Assembly: GCF_009730915.1 (NCBI RefSeq)
Contig: NC_052475.1
Location: 22,502,285-22,566,284 of the forward strand
DNA: 64,000 nt
Origin: Dioscorea cayenensis subsp. rotundata
Lineage: Eukaryota; Streptophyta; Magnoliopsida; Dioscoreales; Dioscoreaceae
Reading direction: 5' to 3'
Shown: positions 10,411 through 22,216 of the stretch, one piece after another
How the letters are laid out: each line of letters begins with the position of its first letter
How positions within the stretch are numbered: position 1 is the stretch's first letter
Program-made: the position numbers and the translations under genes
The notes under the pieces: generated by a model
Database searches by the model: none
The model's input: only the letters and a program-made list of their open reading frames with translations
Told to the model about the DNA's origin: nothing

Positions 10411-11493
10411 GGTATCCGGAATTATATTGTTTCAAAACAATAGAATTAAGTAAAAATCATTAAGTAAATTCATGAAGATCTCCCAATTAAACTTGGTACG
10501 ATACTCCAGCAAGACACAACAAGAGTTCCAACATCATCATGCAAAATCTGAAAATCATTTCAAAACAAAACCAATACATCATGTAAGAGTTAAAAGAAAC
10601 CAACAAGGATTAGCTAGGTTAGCCCACTCACTTGAAATCTCTAGCTTCCCCCCTTACTTCAAAGGATCTAGGAAGAAACCAAAAGAGAAAAAAATGGAGA
10701 CCAGATCTAGGGTTAAGATCAACAATTGCATTAAAAAAAATTAAGGAAAATCCAATATTTACTTACCAATAACCATCCACAATCAAAGATGGAGAAAGAT
10801 CTTAATTAGGGCTAGGGTTTGCAACACATGAATGTGAGATCGAGTTGGAGGAGACAAAAGGTTAATATTGTAATCTTGGGCTACTACAGTAACTGACATC
10901 TACAGTAATGGCTTCTATAGTAACAGGCTTTTGTAGTAATGGGCCAAAAAAATTGGTTATTACAATCTACCCCCCCCCCTTAAGAAAAATTTCGTCCTCG
11001 AAATTTTCTTAGACTCTAATATTTTACTTCTATGGTTCCACAACTATGATAGATTGATTACACATAAAATGAATTTCCACTGGGTTACTACACTCAACTA
11101 TACTACAAATTGGATCCAGTAGGAGTCATCAAAACACATGAATCAAAATATTGAACTATAAAACTCAAACCAAAGCTTTAGTTTTTAGTTATTTGAAAAT
11201 CTCTAATACCACTTAATTTGTCACGCCCCGAACCCGGCCTAGTTGGACCCTACAAGCGAACAAACGGCCGTAGACCCATAGGGCGTGAACCCTATAAGTC
11301 TGCAAGGCCTCAGAACCTGATTCAGAGAAGATAAAAATAAATCAATGAAGTTACAAAAGTACTTTTACAACTTAATATTATTCAATAATATAAAAGAAAG
11401 AGTATTTTCAGAAAAATTTCGAGAAAGCGTCAACACTAGTGGATCCATCCTAGCACTGGCTGAACATCACTAGAATTAAGCACATTAACCTTT

Positions 11494-12778
11494 GGGGTCG
11501 TTTGGTTCACGGTAATGATATATTACTGCGTAATGAGATTACCGTGGTAATGAGATTACCGTGGTAATGAGATCATGAATATTATATGCATAGAATATGG
11601 TGGTAATTTATGATAACCATGTTTGGTTGAAAATTCTTAATACATAATAATCAACTTGGTAATGTTCTAAATTTCCCAAAATACCCTTGTGTCTACCCAT
11701 TTTGTGCAAGTTTAAATTTAAAATAAATAAATCTATACTGGCCGTTTGGTTCGTGGTAATGACATATTACCACGTAACGAGATTACCATGGTAATTTTTG
11801 GTTCGCGGTAATGTAGAAGGATTACCATGTGTTACGTGGTAATCTGAAAATATTACCACGTTTGGCATTGTATCAGTGGTAATCTGTATGGTAATATCAC
11901 ATTACCAACTTATAAATATTACCAAGAAAGTGGTAATCCTATTACCACCAAATTTGGTGTCTATCTTGGATTACTGTAGTAATCTTATAATTTTTTATAT
12001 TTTAACAAATTGATTACCATGAAAACCAAAGTAATAAGAGTTCCCAACCAAACATTGTTATATTAAATTACCGCAATATTCCCACCCATATAACATTCCC
12101 ACTCATATTACCATGGTAATCTCGTTACGTGGTAATATGTCATTACCACGAACCAAACATGTATAATCTACTCTGAGAGCGTTTCAATGAACAATTTTAT
12201 TTTTTTATAACATTTAAGTTTTTATTTATATTACTTATAATATTAATAATTGAAAAACATTAATTACACCTAATTATTTATGTAATAAATGTCCATAAGA
12301 CCTTTGAAATCTAAGTCATAAAATAGTTTCCATGGTAAGAGTTGTTTAATTATATTATTTAATATATGATATTGCCTCAAAACTTCTCACAAAATTTTAA
12401 TAACTTCGATACGAAGCCAAGAAAAATACCTATTTTTGAATAAAAAATAAATAAATTTTCGAAGTTCAACATATTCCCAAAATAATGTTATTTAAATTTT
12501 ATTTTTTTATCCAACTAATAAAGTATGAAAATTATTATTTTTAAACAAAGGACATATTTATCCAAAAAATATTTTAAATTACCACCCAATTAGTAATCCA
12601 ATATAACCACCTATTTTGTTGGTGATGGGATTACCAAGTTTCTTAGTAATCTTTCAATGTTGCTAATCACATATTACCATCAATATTACCATCTTCACCA
12701 ATCCAAACGTGCTAATTTGAAAAGATTACCACGAAACAGATGGTAATGTTTTCACATTACAGTGAATCAAACGGCCCC
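11494..12778. mobile_element. MITE-like element nested in the LTR
   Basis: The ends are inverted: GGGGTCGTTTGGTTCACGGT on the left and the complement of GGGGCCGTTTGATTCACTGT on the right. The interior is AT-rich and full of GGTAAT/ATTACC motifs. No open frame and no clear target duplication were found. GGGGCCGTTTGG-type ends are common on plant DNA-transposon MITEs. The superfamily is undetermined. Confidence 0.65.
11744..12158. mobile_element. Second MITE-like inverted-repeat element nested within the first
   Basis: The two ends are near-perfect inverted repeats of about 50 bases: GTTTGGTTCGTGGTAATGAC on the left, its complement ending at 12158, each continuing through ACGTAACGAGATTACCATGG. 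It sits inside the larger element 11494-12778 and shares the GGTAAT motif with it, so one may have inserted in a relative. It is non-coding. Confidence 0.75.
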
Positions 12779-15700
12779 ATAGAGTCCAGTACCTGAAAAG
12801 ATAGAAGAAGAGAGGCTGAGTAACCCGGTTCCTCAGTGAGTGGGGTAAAAAATAGGTGGAAAACTTTTGAACACTTTCAAATACAGAAAAAGTTTATTCC
12901 AACCTTTCCAAACATCAGTAAAAACCACAAGTAAATAAACGTTAGGCAAGAAACCATGTACAAGTACGAATATGTAAACATAAGTTTCCAATGCACAACT
13001 TTGCAAACACTTCTCAACATCGGCATTAACTAGATATGAAATCCAGAAATACAAATCTTGGAAATATAGAAACTTATAAACATGATTTCAAACAAAATAT
13101 CTCCAAATTTACTATAGATAACAGATAGCCGTTTATTATTACTGAACGGACACGGTACCAGATGACCATTTATTACTACCCAATGGATACGGTATCATAT
13201 ATATGGCCGTTTACCACAAAACGGACAGGGTACGAAACTGTAATCTCGATTTTTACAAAAATTCTTGTTTACAAGGTCAGTATTTAACCCCTTCTGACAG
13301 GGTTGAGTACAGTTTATTTGGAGACTAAAACTATTCAAACAAACTTGTAGTCAAAAAACAGAAAGTTCGCAAATTTTTTTCAGATATTCGAATAAACAGA
13401 AATTTTGAATTTCAGAATTCTACTTTAGGGGAAAGTAGATAAACTGAAATCAAGTATTGAATTTGGTAAATAAATTACCAACTCATTAATACATACCAAA
13501 TCACTCTCGAAAATCAAGAGTAAAACTACTGTATAACCGAATAAAGTAATAAGCGAGATTAAATATGAGCAAAACTATAATAGGGAAATAACATAACAAG
13601 TAAATTTTACACTCCAACACATAATTACATGATTGTTAAAATCCAACAATTCCAACAATTACAACAATTCCAAATACAAATAACCTCAAGATTCCCATTA
13701 TCAAGCTGGATTACATCTAACCATGTTTACCAACCTAAAAACACATAGAACCCAAGGTATAATGCAAGATAAACACTTAGTTTATTATATTACATCCCAC
13801 ATCTCTCAGCATAAAAACACCTCTAAATATGCCTCATTCCATAACACATAACTCCAAAAACATAATATCAAATGCAAAGATATTTTGTAGAAACAAACTT
13901 AGGACAATCCTGAACATTTCCTTCTTTAATTCTTTCCCAAATTCAACCTCCAAGAGTGCGAAAAAATCCTTATAAATCTGAAAAGTCTACATAGAAACAT
14001 CATCCTGCACAAGCCCTCTTTAATAGATCATAAATCAAAATCTACAAATCCAATGAACTTGAAATTTTCCAAGTTAAAAGTTAAGGTGATAAGAAATATT
14101 TTCTATATTGGGCACTTTGTCTAATTGCACTTAATAAGTCTGGAGTTTCCCTTTAAATCTGCATGTCTACACAGAAGTACCTCAAGGACATATCAAATTG
14201 AATGGATCGTTTCGCATAGAATATATGCCCAATAAATATGAAATTTGGCAGGAAGATAGATTAAACAATTCGATACAACTTTCCAATTTTAATCTTCCAC
14301 AAATTCTGTCTCTATGACCTTCGAATGTTGGCCACAATTTCCAGCCACTCAAGGTCATTTCAAGATATCAAGATACATGCATTAATCTAGTCTTAAAGCA
14401 ACTCTCTTAACTCAAGTCATGCAAGGATATGAGATATCATTTTCAAAGGTTTCTCAATCAATTGAAATTTACGAGTTTAAACAATCATCCAAAATTTATA
14501 TAACCATAAAATTTCCTCTAACCACAGACCTTCACTTCAAAAATACCATCATTTTCCCCAACAATCTCATAATCACAGGGTCATTGCTTACAAGCAATTC
14601 TTAAAGGATTATGTCAAACACTTGGCATTCATTATTCAAATATTCACACATGAGTTCCAACATAACCAATAATGATCAATTTACATACACCAATTCTCTC
14701 TAATAATAAAGATGTAATAACACTAAAGTAAACTCACCAATTTTTCAATTTAACAAACCTAGGACTATTTTCCATTCCAATTGTGGATATAGGGAAACTA
14801 AAGTATTCTTTCACCAATCTACAAATCTAAAATAACAATTCAAACACACCTGATATAAGCATATATACCCATGCCATTAACATTAATATAAAACTCTCAC
14901 ACACACATCACCTCCAACAATTCATAAACTCATATCATCATATTCTAACAATCAATTGGTCATTGCTCACATTAAATACTCAAGAGTATTTCATTACCAA
15001 CTTTCCACACATAAATTCTGGCATAATACATGAAAACAACCCATTTACATAAGACATTCTTCAAATATTTTTGTTTCACCCAAAATGGGAAAATCACCCC
15101 ATTTAATACATGAGATCCACTAAATTTTTCCACATAAATCACATTGATTCTAACTCATAAAGGTCTTCAATTTCCACAACCCAAAACTAAGATCGAGCAT
15201 GGTGTTTGTTATCCAACACAAAATGAATCTTAGCAAGTAGAATAATAATGAGCCAAAATATATAAATAAAGCATCGAATATCAAATAAAAATTATTAAGT
15301 AAATTTATGGAGATTTCTCAATTAAACTTGGTATGATACTCCAACAAGACAAAACAAGAGTTCCAACATCATCATGCAAAATCATTTCCAAACAAAACCA
15401 ATACATCATGTAAGAGTTAAAAGAAACCGATAAGGATTAGATTAGCCCACTCACCTGAAATCTCTAGCTTCCCCCCTTACTTCAAATGATCTAGGAAGAA
15501 ATCAAAAGAGAAAAAAATGGAGACCAGATCTAGGGTTAAGATCAACAATTGTATAAAAAAATATTAAGAAAAATTGAAGGTTCACTTACCCATAACCATC
15601 CACAATCAAAGGTGGAGAAAGTTCTTAGGGCTAGGATTTGCATCACATGAATGTGAGATGGAGTTGGGGAGACAAAAGGTTAATATTCTAATCTCGGACT

Positions 15701-15780
15701 GCTACATGCTACAGTAACATCTTCTACGATGCCGGGCTGCTGCGGTAATTAATGGGGCAAAAAAAAAACTAGTTATTACA

Positions 15781-16240
15781 AGGATGTTGTCGGGTTTCAA
15801 ATCATGGTGGAATATCCCGTGAGAGTGAAAATAACCCAAGCTTCGGAGCAATTGGAACATGAGCTGCTTCACCGTGGCTTCCTTCAAGCCCTTCGGTGAA
15901 GAGGCCATGTGAGTCTTGAGGTTGGTGACGGCCCACTCCACGACGATGAAAACGGAGTTGAGGGTACAATCGATGATGGATTCTCTGAAGCCGATGATGT
16001 TTGGGTGGCGACAAGATGATAAGATGTCGATCTCGTGAAGATTAAGTGTCAGGGATTTCTTCATTTTCTTCAAATGTGACTTGCTTGACGGCAACCATTT
16101 CAACGGTTCTGAGGTCTTTGGCTTCAAAAACTCAGCCGTAGGCTCCTTTGCCGAGTTTCTTCACTGTTTGGTAGTTTTCCACTGTGCTCTTCCGGGCATG
16201 ATCGGCTTCTTGTTTGCTTTCCCAATCCATAGTGTCGCTT
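15781..16240 (-). pseudogene. CDK-like kinase pseudogene, N-terminal part
   Basis: On the minus strand this reads MDWESKQEADHARKSTVENY, then KKLGKGAYG, and then TGA where the intact kinase has Cys (GCV). After that come VFEAKDLRT, AVKQVTF, a frameshift near 16050, EIDILSSCRHPNIIGFRE, and finally HHDLKPDN in place of HRDLKPGN. It matches residues about 21-177 of the kinase at 7258-8304. The stop, the frameshift and the changed HRD Arg make it dead. The LTR element begins directly after the Asn of the catalytic loop. Upstream DNA (16.3 kb) shares a patch with the intact gene's promoter, so this is a local duplicate. Confidence 0.88.
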
Positions 16241-16340
16241 AAAGATGGATGAGAATTATATATGTACCTCAAAGGTAGGAAGGTTTGCAATAACGATGAG
16301 ATGATTTTGGGCGAGTGTGTTTGAATGGATAGCATGGAGT

Positions 16341-17236
16341 TAATGCAACACTTGGATTTCTATCAAGAATAATTCTAGTTAGATATATAAAAAATCAAAG
16401 TATGTATAATCAGGTCATTTCAAAACTTTAGAATTATTTGAGGATAACATTTATATTTAATAATGGTTAATTACTTATACGTGTAAGTATACAAAAGAAA
16501 TAATATAATAATAAAGAAGTTAATACAATATGAGTACTTTTTAATTAAAACTTGTTTTATTAAAAAAAATTGAGTATCAATAAAATATTTAAATTCTAAA
16601 TTTTAAATTTCAGTTTTAAATTTGTTTTATAATTATTGACCAAAAAATAAGATTTAAAAAAAAAAATTTTGAATTTTTCTTTATTTTTGTTTTCACAAAA
16701 AATTTGTTGGGATTTGTAAAGCTAAAAAAACCACCTATTTAGCAATTTTGGATAGAAATTGATGTGCTTTAAATTCAAGCTACTAGGAAAAATATCAATA
16801 GTCTTAGCAATCCTATGTATACCTATACATTAACTTTAACTTGCACAACCAATGCCCGATGCAGTGGATGGAGAAGTGCAAGGTTAAAAATATGTAATGT
16901 ATACTACATTAGTACTATTTATTTATTATTTTTAAACACAAATATTATTTAAATTAGTCCCGATAAGTCCTCTATCCTAGGAGTTATGTCCATCCTCTTA
17001 GAGTTGCATTGTAGGGAGACTCATTAGTTCAGTATAGTTCTTTTGGGTGCGCACGTGATTGACTTTTATTGCCACATATATGTAATACTGATAGAGTTAA
17101 TAAATTTGTTGGGGATTGATAAGTTATTGTAACTATCACATTTCTGTACTTATTTATTTTTTGACAAACCTTTAAGTAAAATGCATTTGTCACCTACGAT
17201 TAAATATTATATATATATACCTCTGCAGTTATGTTG
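16341..17236. other. AT-rich spacer
   Basis: No gene seen. The first 30 bases belong to the patch conserved with the intact kinase promoter. The remainder is low-complexity AT-rich DNA with a short (TA)n near 17208. Confidence 0.5.
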
Positions 17237-17399
17237 TCTTTCTTCAACTTACTAAAACTAATTAAGGGAATTATAATAAGCCATTGTCAGAAAACCACAA
17301 AACAAGACTACAAAACTGCCCACCAATATATCTCAGGAGATTCAACCATGGTTTTCAATGTTCGAATATATTGGACTTGCATCGTGCATGGATCACTTG
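17237..17399. repeat. Kinase-upstream repeat, copy 2 (left part)
   Basis: From AATTAAGGGAATTATAATAA to GATCACTTG this matches about 20471-20650 with indels. It continues after the solo LTR at 18521. Its distance upstream of the pseudogene start (about 1.0 kb) resembles that of copy 1 from the intact kinase (about 0.7 kb), which suggests a gene-plus-promoter duplication. Confidence 0.65.
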
Positions 17400-18520
17400 T
17401 GTTGGGTTTCAGCCCATTTGGTGGGCTACCAACAAAGAGTAATAATGCTTGGGCTTGGCCCAAGATAAAAATGAAAAAGAAAAAAAAATGAAGCTATGTC
17501 AATAATGAAGAAGTGGAGGGCAACAAGGTATTTTCACAGGCTAAATTCTCTCATTCTTTTGTGAATGAGAATGAGTCATTCTTGGTAGAGAAGGGTAATG
17601 GGCAACATGTGAGAGAGAGAGAGAGAGAGGAAGCTACCACCAAGAAACCAAGAGAGGAGAAAGGGAAGAGAGGGAGCTAGGGTAAGGAGATCGGACGGCC
17701 AAACATCGCCGGATCTCACTCAAACTCCGGGAGGAGATTCCTTGCAAGAAGCTCAACCTATTGATTAGGTTTGATCCTTCCTTCACCTCTACTTGTTGTT
17801 TGTTATCCATCCTTGTTGATGATGATGGTGGTAATGTCATACAAATCCTTTCTTATGAATGTTGTTGCCCTCATGCATGTAAACCTCTAGATAGCTAGAG
17901 AGGAACCATTATAACCCATTGTTGACATAGTGGATGCATGTTTAAGAGGCTCTAAGGAGTCCCGTGGTTTTTTCCTCGATTTGTAGGGTTTCCACGCTAA
18001 AAATCGTTGTCTTGAATCTTTGTTTATTTGTTCATCTCATTCTAACATGAATGAGGGGTTTGATAGCATTTTATGAGTTGTTTTGAAGCTTTGAAGCCTT
18101 GAGAACCCTTGGGAGAAACATTGAAGCCTCAAGGGAAGACATTGAAGGTTTTTTTGCGACTTATGCGGGCTGCATCACGGGCCGCACTAAGATCGCTGAG
18201 TGAGTTTCACGGGGTGTATCGCGGGCGCATGAACCCCGTAAGTGAGCAGATGTTTTTTTGCTACGATAGAACGGTACTACGATTGTCCGTTCTACGATGA
18301 AATTGCTACGATGACAAAATAGAGCAGAAAACCTCACGGGCAACCGTGCGCCCGCATACCAACCCGCATAGTTTTGCCGATGAACTTCACGGGCGGTGTG
18401 CGTGAGTATACTGGGTCGCATGTGAGCGAATAAGAGATGCAGATAGCGATGACTACGATGAATATTGCTACGATAGAATTCGCCGTTTTCACTGTTGCAT
18501 TTCAGGGCAAACCCCCAACA
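17400..18520. mobile_element. Solo LTR with 5-bp target duplication
   Basis: The element starts TGTTGGG and ends CCCAACA, giving a perfect 7-bp terminal inversion. It is flanked on both sides by ACTTG (17395-17399 and 18521-18525). The length is 1121 bp and there is no internal domain, so it is a solo LTR left by recombination. The uninterrupted target can be seen in the related repeats at 8.99 kb and 20.64 kb. The interior has a GA run near 17610 and a GC-rich part at 18160-18420. The superfamily cannot be read without the coding region. Confidence 0.9.
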
Positions 18521-18611
18521 ACTTGAAAGGCCATAGTGTTTATAGAAATATATTTGACTTCCTAACTCATTTGACCCGAAAAGACTTGTCTTTATATAAA
18601 CTAACTTTTTT

Positions 18612-18640
<29 letters not shown>
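18521..18640. repeat. Kinase-upstream repeat, copy 2 (right part)
   Basis: It continues the repeat broken by the solo LTR: ACTTGAAAGGCCATAGTGTT, then TAGAAATAT and AACTCATTTGAC as in the copy at 20.64-20.75 kb. An (ATT)n microsatellite of about eight units follows at about 18625-18648. Confidence 0.65.
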
Positions 18641-18642
<2 letters not shown>

Positions 18643-18648
18643 TTATTG

Positions 18649-19149
18649 ACAAATTGGTGCCAAGCATTCTTTCAAGCATTTAAGAAAAATAAAAAATGTG
18701 CATAAACGAAAAGTTTATTTCTCTGCACATTATGTACTCTCACATTGTATGAGTTTTGAGATTTGATCTCAGGTTCTCTTTAGAATTAACATTTTACGCA
18801 AGAGACATGATGTTTAGAGGCATTTGGTTTTTAATTTCTATTTACATTTGAGATTTTTATTTGATTATTTTAAATTATTTTTAGATTGGTAGAAGCTCAT
18901 TTTATTTTCTTGTAGTTTAGAAAATTTACATTAAACTTGCATTTATCTAATTTTCTAAAATTGTATTAATTTTTTTTTATAAAATTTATAAACATCTTAT
19001 TCACTTAACCAATATAATTATTATGCTTTTGAAACCTATTTAGAAATTAGAAAATCAAGTAATAAATTTTTTTTTTCTAATTACAAAAAAATATTTAATC
19101 TTTAATAGTTCCCAGGGGAAATTCTGGTTTTGAGTTTAAACCTCTTAAT
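18649..19149. other. AT-rich spacer
   Basis: No gene or clear element. A and T runs only. Confidence 0.5.
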
Positions 19150-20340
19150 TATTTTTTTTATTACTTTTTTTTAAGTGGATAAACCATTGATTTATTAAAC
19201 TAGAAAATTGGGAAAAACAAATAAGGATACAAGCAATAAAACAGTAAAACAGCCGTACACAAAAACATAAAAGAACAACAAAAATATTGCAAAAGGAAAA
19301 CAACATGACACTAAGAGACAATTATCAGAGGTGATGCACTCCTAAATAAAATTGTTGAAATGATTGGAACATGAAAGGAAAGATACAACTGAGTCGACAA
19401 AGTCCACCGTTTGATAACAAAAGGCCTATTCAAGTTGTCAGGGTGGAGTGGCTCACTCTCCAGGAGCCTGTGAGGTCGATGTGCCTGTGAAATCTATCTA
19501 TCTAGCTCACTCAAGAAGTCCAAGGAGCGGTTGAGGTTTTGGAGCGAGTCCTTAGAAAGTGTTTTTTTTTCTACAAGAGGAACAGACAGCCCGAATACCC
19601 TGCTAAATCGTCAGGGGTGTGCACAAGCCTTGGTGGAGTAAGTGGGGGTGGGGCCCACGCACAAATGGGCGTTGGAACCACCCGCACACAACCATCGCTC
19701 ACATCTCCCAGAAATGTGCCTTTAGCCGAGAATCGAACTCTCACCACTAGATGAAGAGTTCTATCAGTGACCCGTATATCAATAGACCATTTGGCCGTTG
19801 GTTGGTGAGTCCTTAGGAAGTGTTGTTGTGGTCTTAAGTTACAAAGATACGAAAAAAAAGAGAGAATATGAATAATTTTAAAAATGATTGAAAAGACGGA
19901 AGAGCATGGATTTTGAAAATTTTACTACATCAGGATGGGCATTTCAAAAAATGGCTCTCAAAAGAAAATCTCTCATTAAGCATTGTCAGGCTTCCAAAGC
20001 GGGGCTAAGAAGTCCATATCACGCAAAAGATCTGGGGGTGAGTTTGTAAGCCCATAATTTGTTTAAGGAAGTGTCAAATATGCTTAGTGAAACTGTACTT
20101 GAGGAAAATGTGGTCCGCCGTTTCTAAAGCACGATAGCAAAAAATACATGTATCTATGGCACATTAGATGTTACAACCTCTTTTAACAAAATTATCAAGG
20201 ATAAATATTTTGCTATTCCAAGCCAACCAACAGAACAAGATTTTCTTACTCATGAAACTAATTTTTCAAAAATAGGGATCAAAATCCTGCAAAGCTTTAA
20301 CTCAAAAAATAAAAAAATAAAAACAATCAGCAACTCTTGA
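19150..20340 (-). mobile_element. LINE remnant (minus strand) with zf-RVT-like end
   Basis: On the minus strand, about 20290-19890 reads broken fragments of the C-terminal zinc-binding region of a plant LINE reverse transcriptase: FCWLAWNSKIFILDNFVKRG, then C..C, then RALETADHIFLKYSF. At least two stops interrupt it. To the left come a 3' UTR-like stretch and, at about 19155-19185, a T run with AAGTGGATAAACCA, the reversed tail motif of the family. A SINE is inserted at 19562-19806. Confidence 0.7.
19562..19806 (-). mobile_element. tRNA-derived SINE flanked by an 18-bp target duplication
   Basis: On the minus strand the element begins with a tRNA-like head: GGCCAAATGGTCTATTGA as a possible A box and GAGTTCGATTCTC as the B box. 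It ends in a run of nine A (T run at 19562-19570). The flanks are near-identical direct repeats, GAGTCCTTAGAAAGTGTT at 19546-19563 and GAGTCCTTAGGAAGTGTT at 19807-19824, as expected for target-primed insertion. It is not a tRNA gene, because no cloverleaf partner stems follow. Confidence 0.85.
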
Positions 20341-20469
20341 TAAAATTGGCATGCTTTAATTCCAAGTTACCCTGTACTCATGTAACGTATATTTTATTTC
20401 CCTCCCAAGTTTAAGGTTGAAAGTTGAAATCCTTCCCAACACATACTTTAGCGTTCATCAAAGCCCTAA

Positions 20470-20760
20470 AAATTAATGAGGATTATAATGAGTCATGGTC
20501 GGAAAACCACAATATGAGAATACAAAGTTGCCAATAAGATTGACCAAGGATCATTTGGAAAACAGTCGACACCTTTGCCATCATTGATCTCAAGAGATTC
20601 ATCCATGGATTTCCAATGTTTGATACGTTGGGCTTGCGTCATGGATCACTTTGAAAGCCCAAAGTCTTCATAGAAATATTTGTAACTTTCCAACTCATTT
20701 GACTTAGGAAGGCTCTTCTAAATATAAACAGATTTTAAAAAAATATATATTTGAAGTTTT
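20470..20760. repeat. Kinase-upstream repeat, copy 3
   Basis: It is related to 17237-17399 plus 18521-18640 and to 8984-9060. Shared strings include AAAACCACAA, TTCATCCATGG, CATGGATCAC and AACTCATTTGAC. No kinase fragment is visible next to this copy. Confidence 0.6.
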
Positions 20761-22208
20761 TACTTAATTATTAAGCTATTTTCAGGTTATAAGAAACTCC
20801 CTTGTGGTTCCCTTTGTTACGATCTAGAGAAATTAAATTAAACTTGCACTAGTTTAATTTTCTAAAATTATATTTTGTAAAAAATTTATAATCATCTAAT
20901 TTATTAACCAACATAATTCTAAGATAGAAATTTCTCATCCATTGCATCGGAAAGAAGTCGAACTCTCCTTTTACTTTTAAAAATAATAAATTACCACTCT
21001 TCTATTATATGAGTGGTTAATTAGAAAATCAAGTAATCTCTATTAGTTCTCAAAGGAAGTTCACATCATTGTTGTGGAGGGGAAAAATTAGTAGTTTTGA
21101 GTCTAAGATCTTTTTATTATGGATTATAATATACTTATTCTCTCATAGAGATGAAAATAATATATTATAAATAAACATTTTTATAAATAAAAATAAAAAG
21201 TGGTATTTGATAAATTAAGAGTTATATAATTATATATCATTAATTACTAGTTACTATTTTATATCCCTCTCAAATTAAAAATCAAGTGTTCAAATTTTAT
21301 TTGTGATCTCTTTGTATGTTTACAGAATAAAGTTATTTTTCTTAAATAAATTTATTGTTTTTGTTTTAAATGAGAGAATGGCAGACAGAGCATGAATAAA
21401 ATTTTTAAACCTTAAACCTTTAATCTTTGAGTAGGGATGTGAATAAGATACCAATTTCCCTATTAATTTGTAGGGTTTATGAATGAATTTATGATTGATT
21501 CATGTGAGCTCAAGAAAATTCTTCCTTTATGATTTTTCTATACATAATTTATGTTTTTGAATATATATATATATTTAGCTTCTTTCTTCATAGATGTTTA
21601 TATATATTTTAATACACGTGGTCGGGATTTAAAAATGTTACATTGAAATAATGTTCTAATTCAAGTTTTCAAACATTATTTATTTTTACGTGTCAAATTT
21701 AGTATTTTAAAAAAAACTCTTATCATATATGACGCTTTCCTAAAAAAAATAATTATATACGTAGACACCATGGTCACAAACATAGGATTAGTCTCTATCA
21801 ATTCTAGGTGAAAATTCACATTTTTCGCAAAAAAATATATATTTTCTAAAGTGGAGTGAATGTGACAAGTCCATTCCCACATCGAGGTCATAAAAGAAAA
21901 TAAATAAAATGAAAACTTGATTGAACCCCCTCCCCTCCCCTTTTCTCTCTTTTCTATTAATTATTCATTAAATCATTGATCAACCATCATAGACTTTTCT
22001 ACATAAATCATGCTTACTAATAGTCACATTACACATGATATGTTCTTGATGTTCTTGGACTATATCAACCAATGAATTACTTAAAAAAACAATGTTTAAC
22101 TTAATCTACATCAAATGCATGTGTCATCTCCAAATCCAAACTATTTTTTAAAAAAGACAAATAATAATAATAAATCTTGTCACTTTCCTCTTTCTATCTC
22201 TTTATATA
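20761..22208. other. AT-rich spacer
   Basis: No gene seen. Low-complexity AT-rich DNA with short open frames that lack any recognisable domain. Confidence 0.5.
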
Positions 22209-22216
22209 CTTATGAA

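Larger units (their letters stand above)
10411..15780 (-). mobile_element. Ty3/gypsy-type LTR element, internally deleted, inside the kinase pseudogene
   Basis: Two direct copies of an LTR part (about 10452-10964 and 15286-15780) both end, on the plus strand, in TTATTACA; read on the minus strand the LTR starts TGTAATAAC. Next to the left copy is a reversed polypurine tract (C run then TTAAG, 10968-10985). At about 11190-11220 is a reversed primer-binding-like site (CTCTAATACCACTT) followed by the reversed LTR end (TGTCACGCCCCGAACCCGG). This layout is typical of chromoviral gypsy elements with long LTRs. The right LTR would be 11220-15780, about 3.3 kb after removal of the nested insertion at 11494-12778. 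Only about 250 bases lie between primer site and purine tract, so no gag-pol is present. The left LTR is truncated. Confidence 0.75.

Noticed and set aside
19700-19806. tRNA-like B box suggesting a tRNA gene
   Set aside because: There is no full cloverleaf. Poly(A) and flanking target duplications show a SINE.
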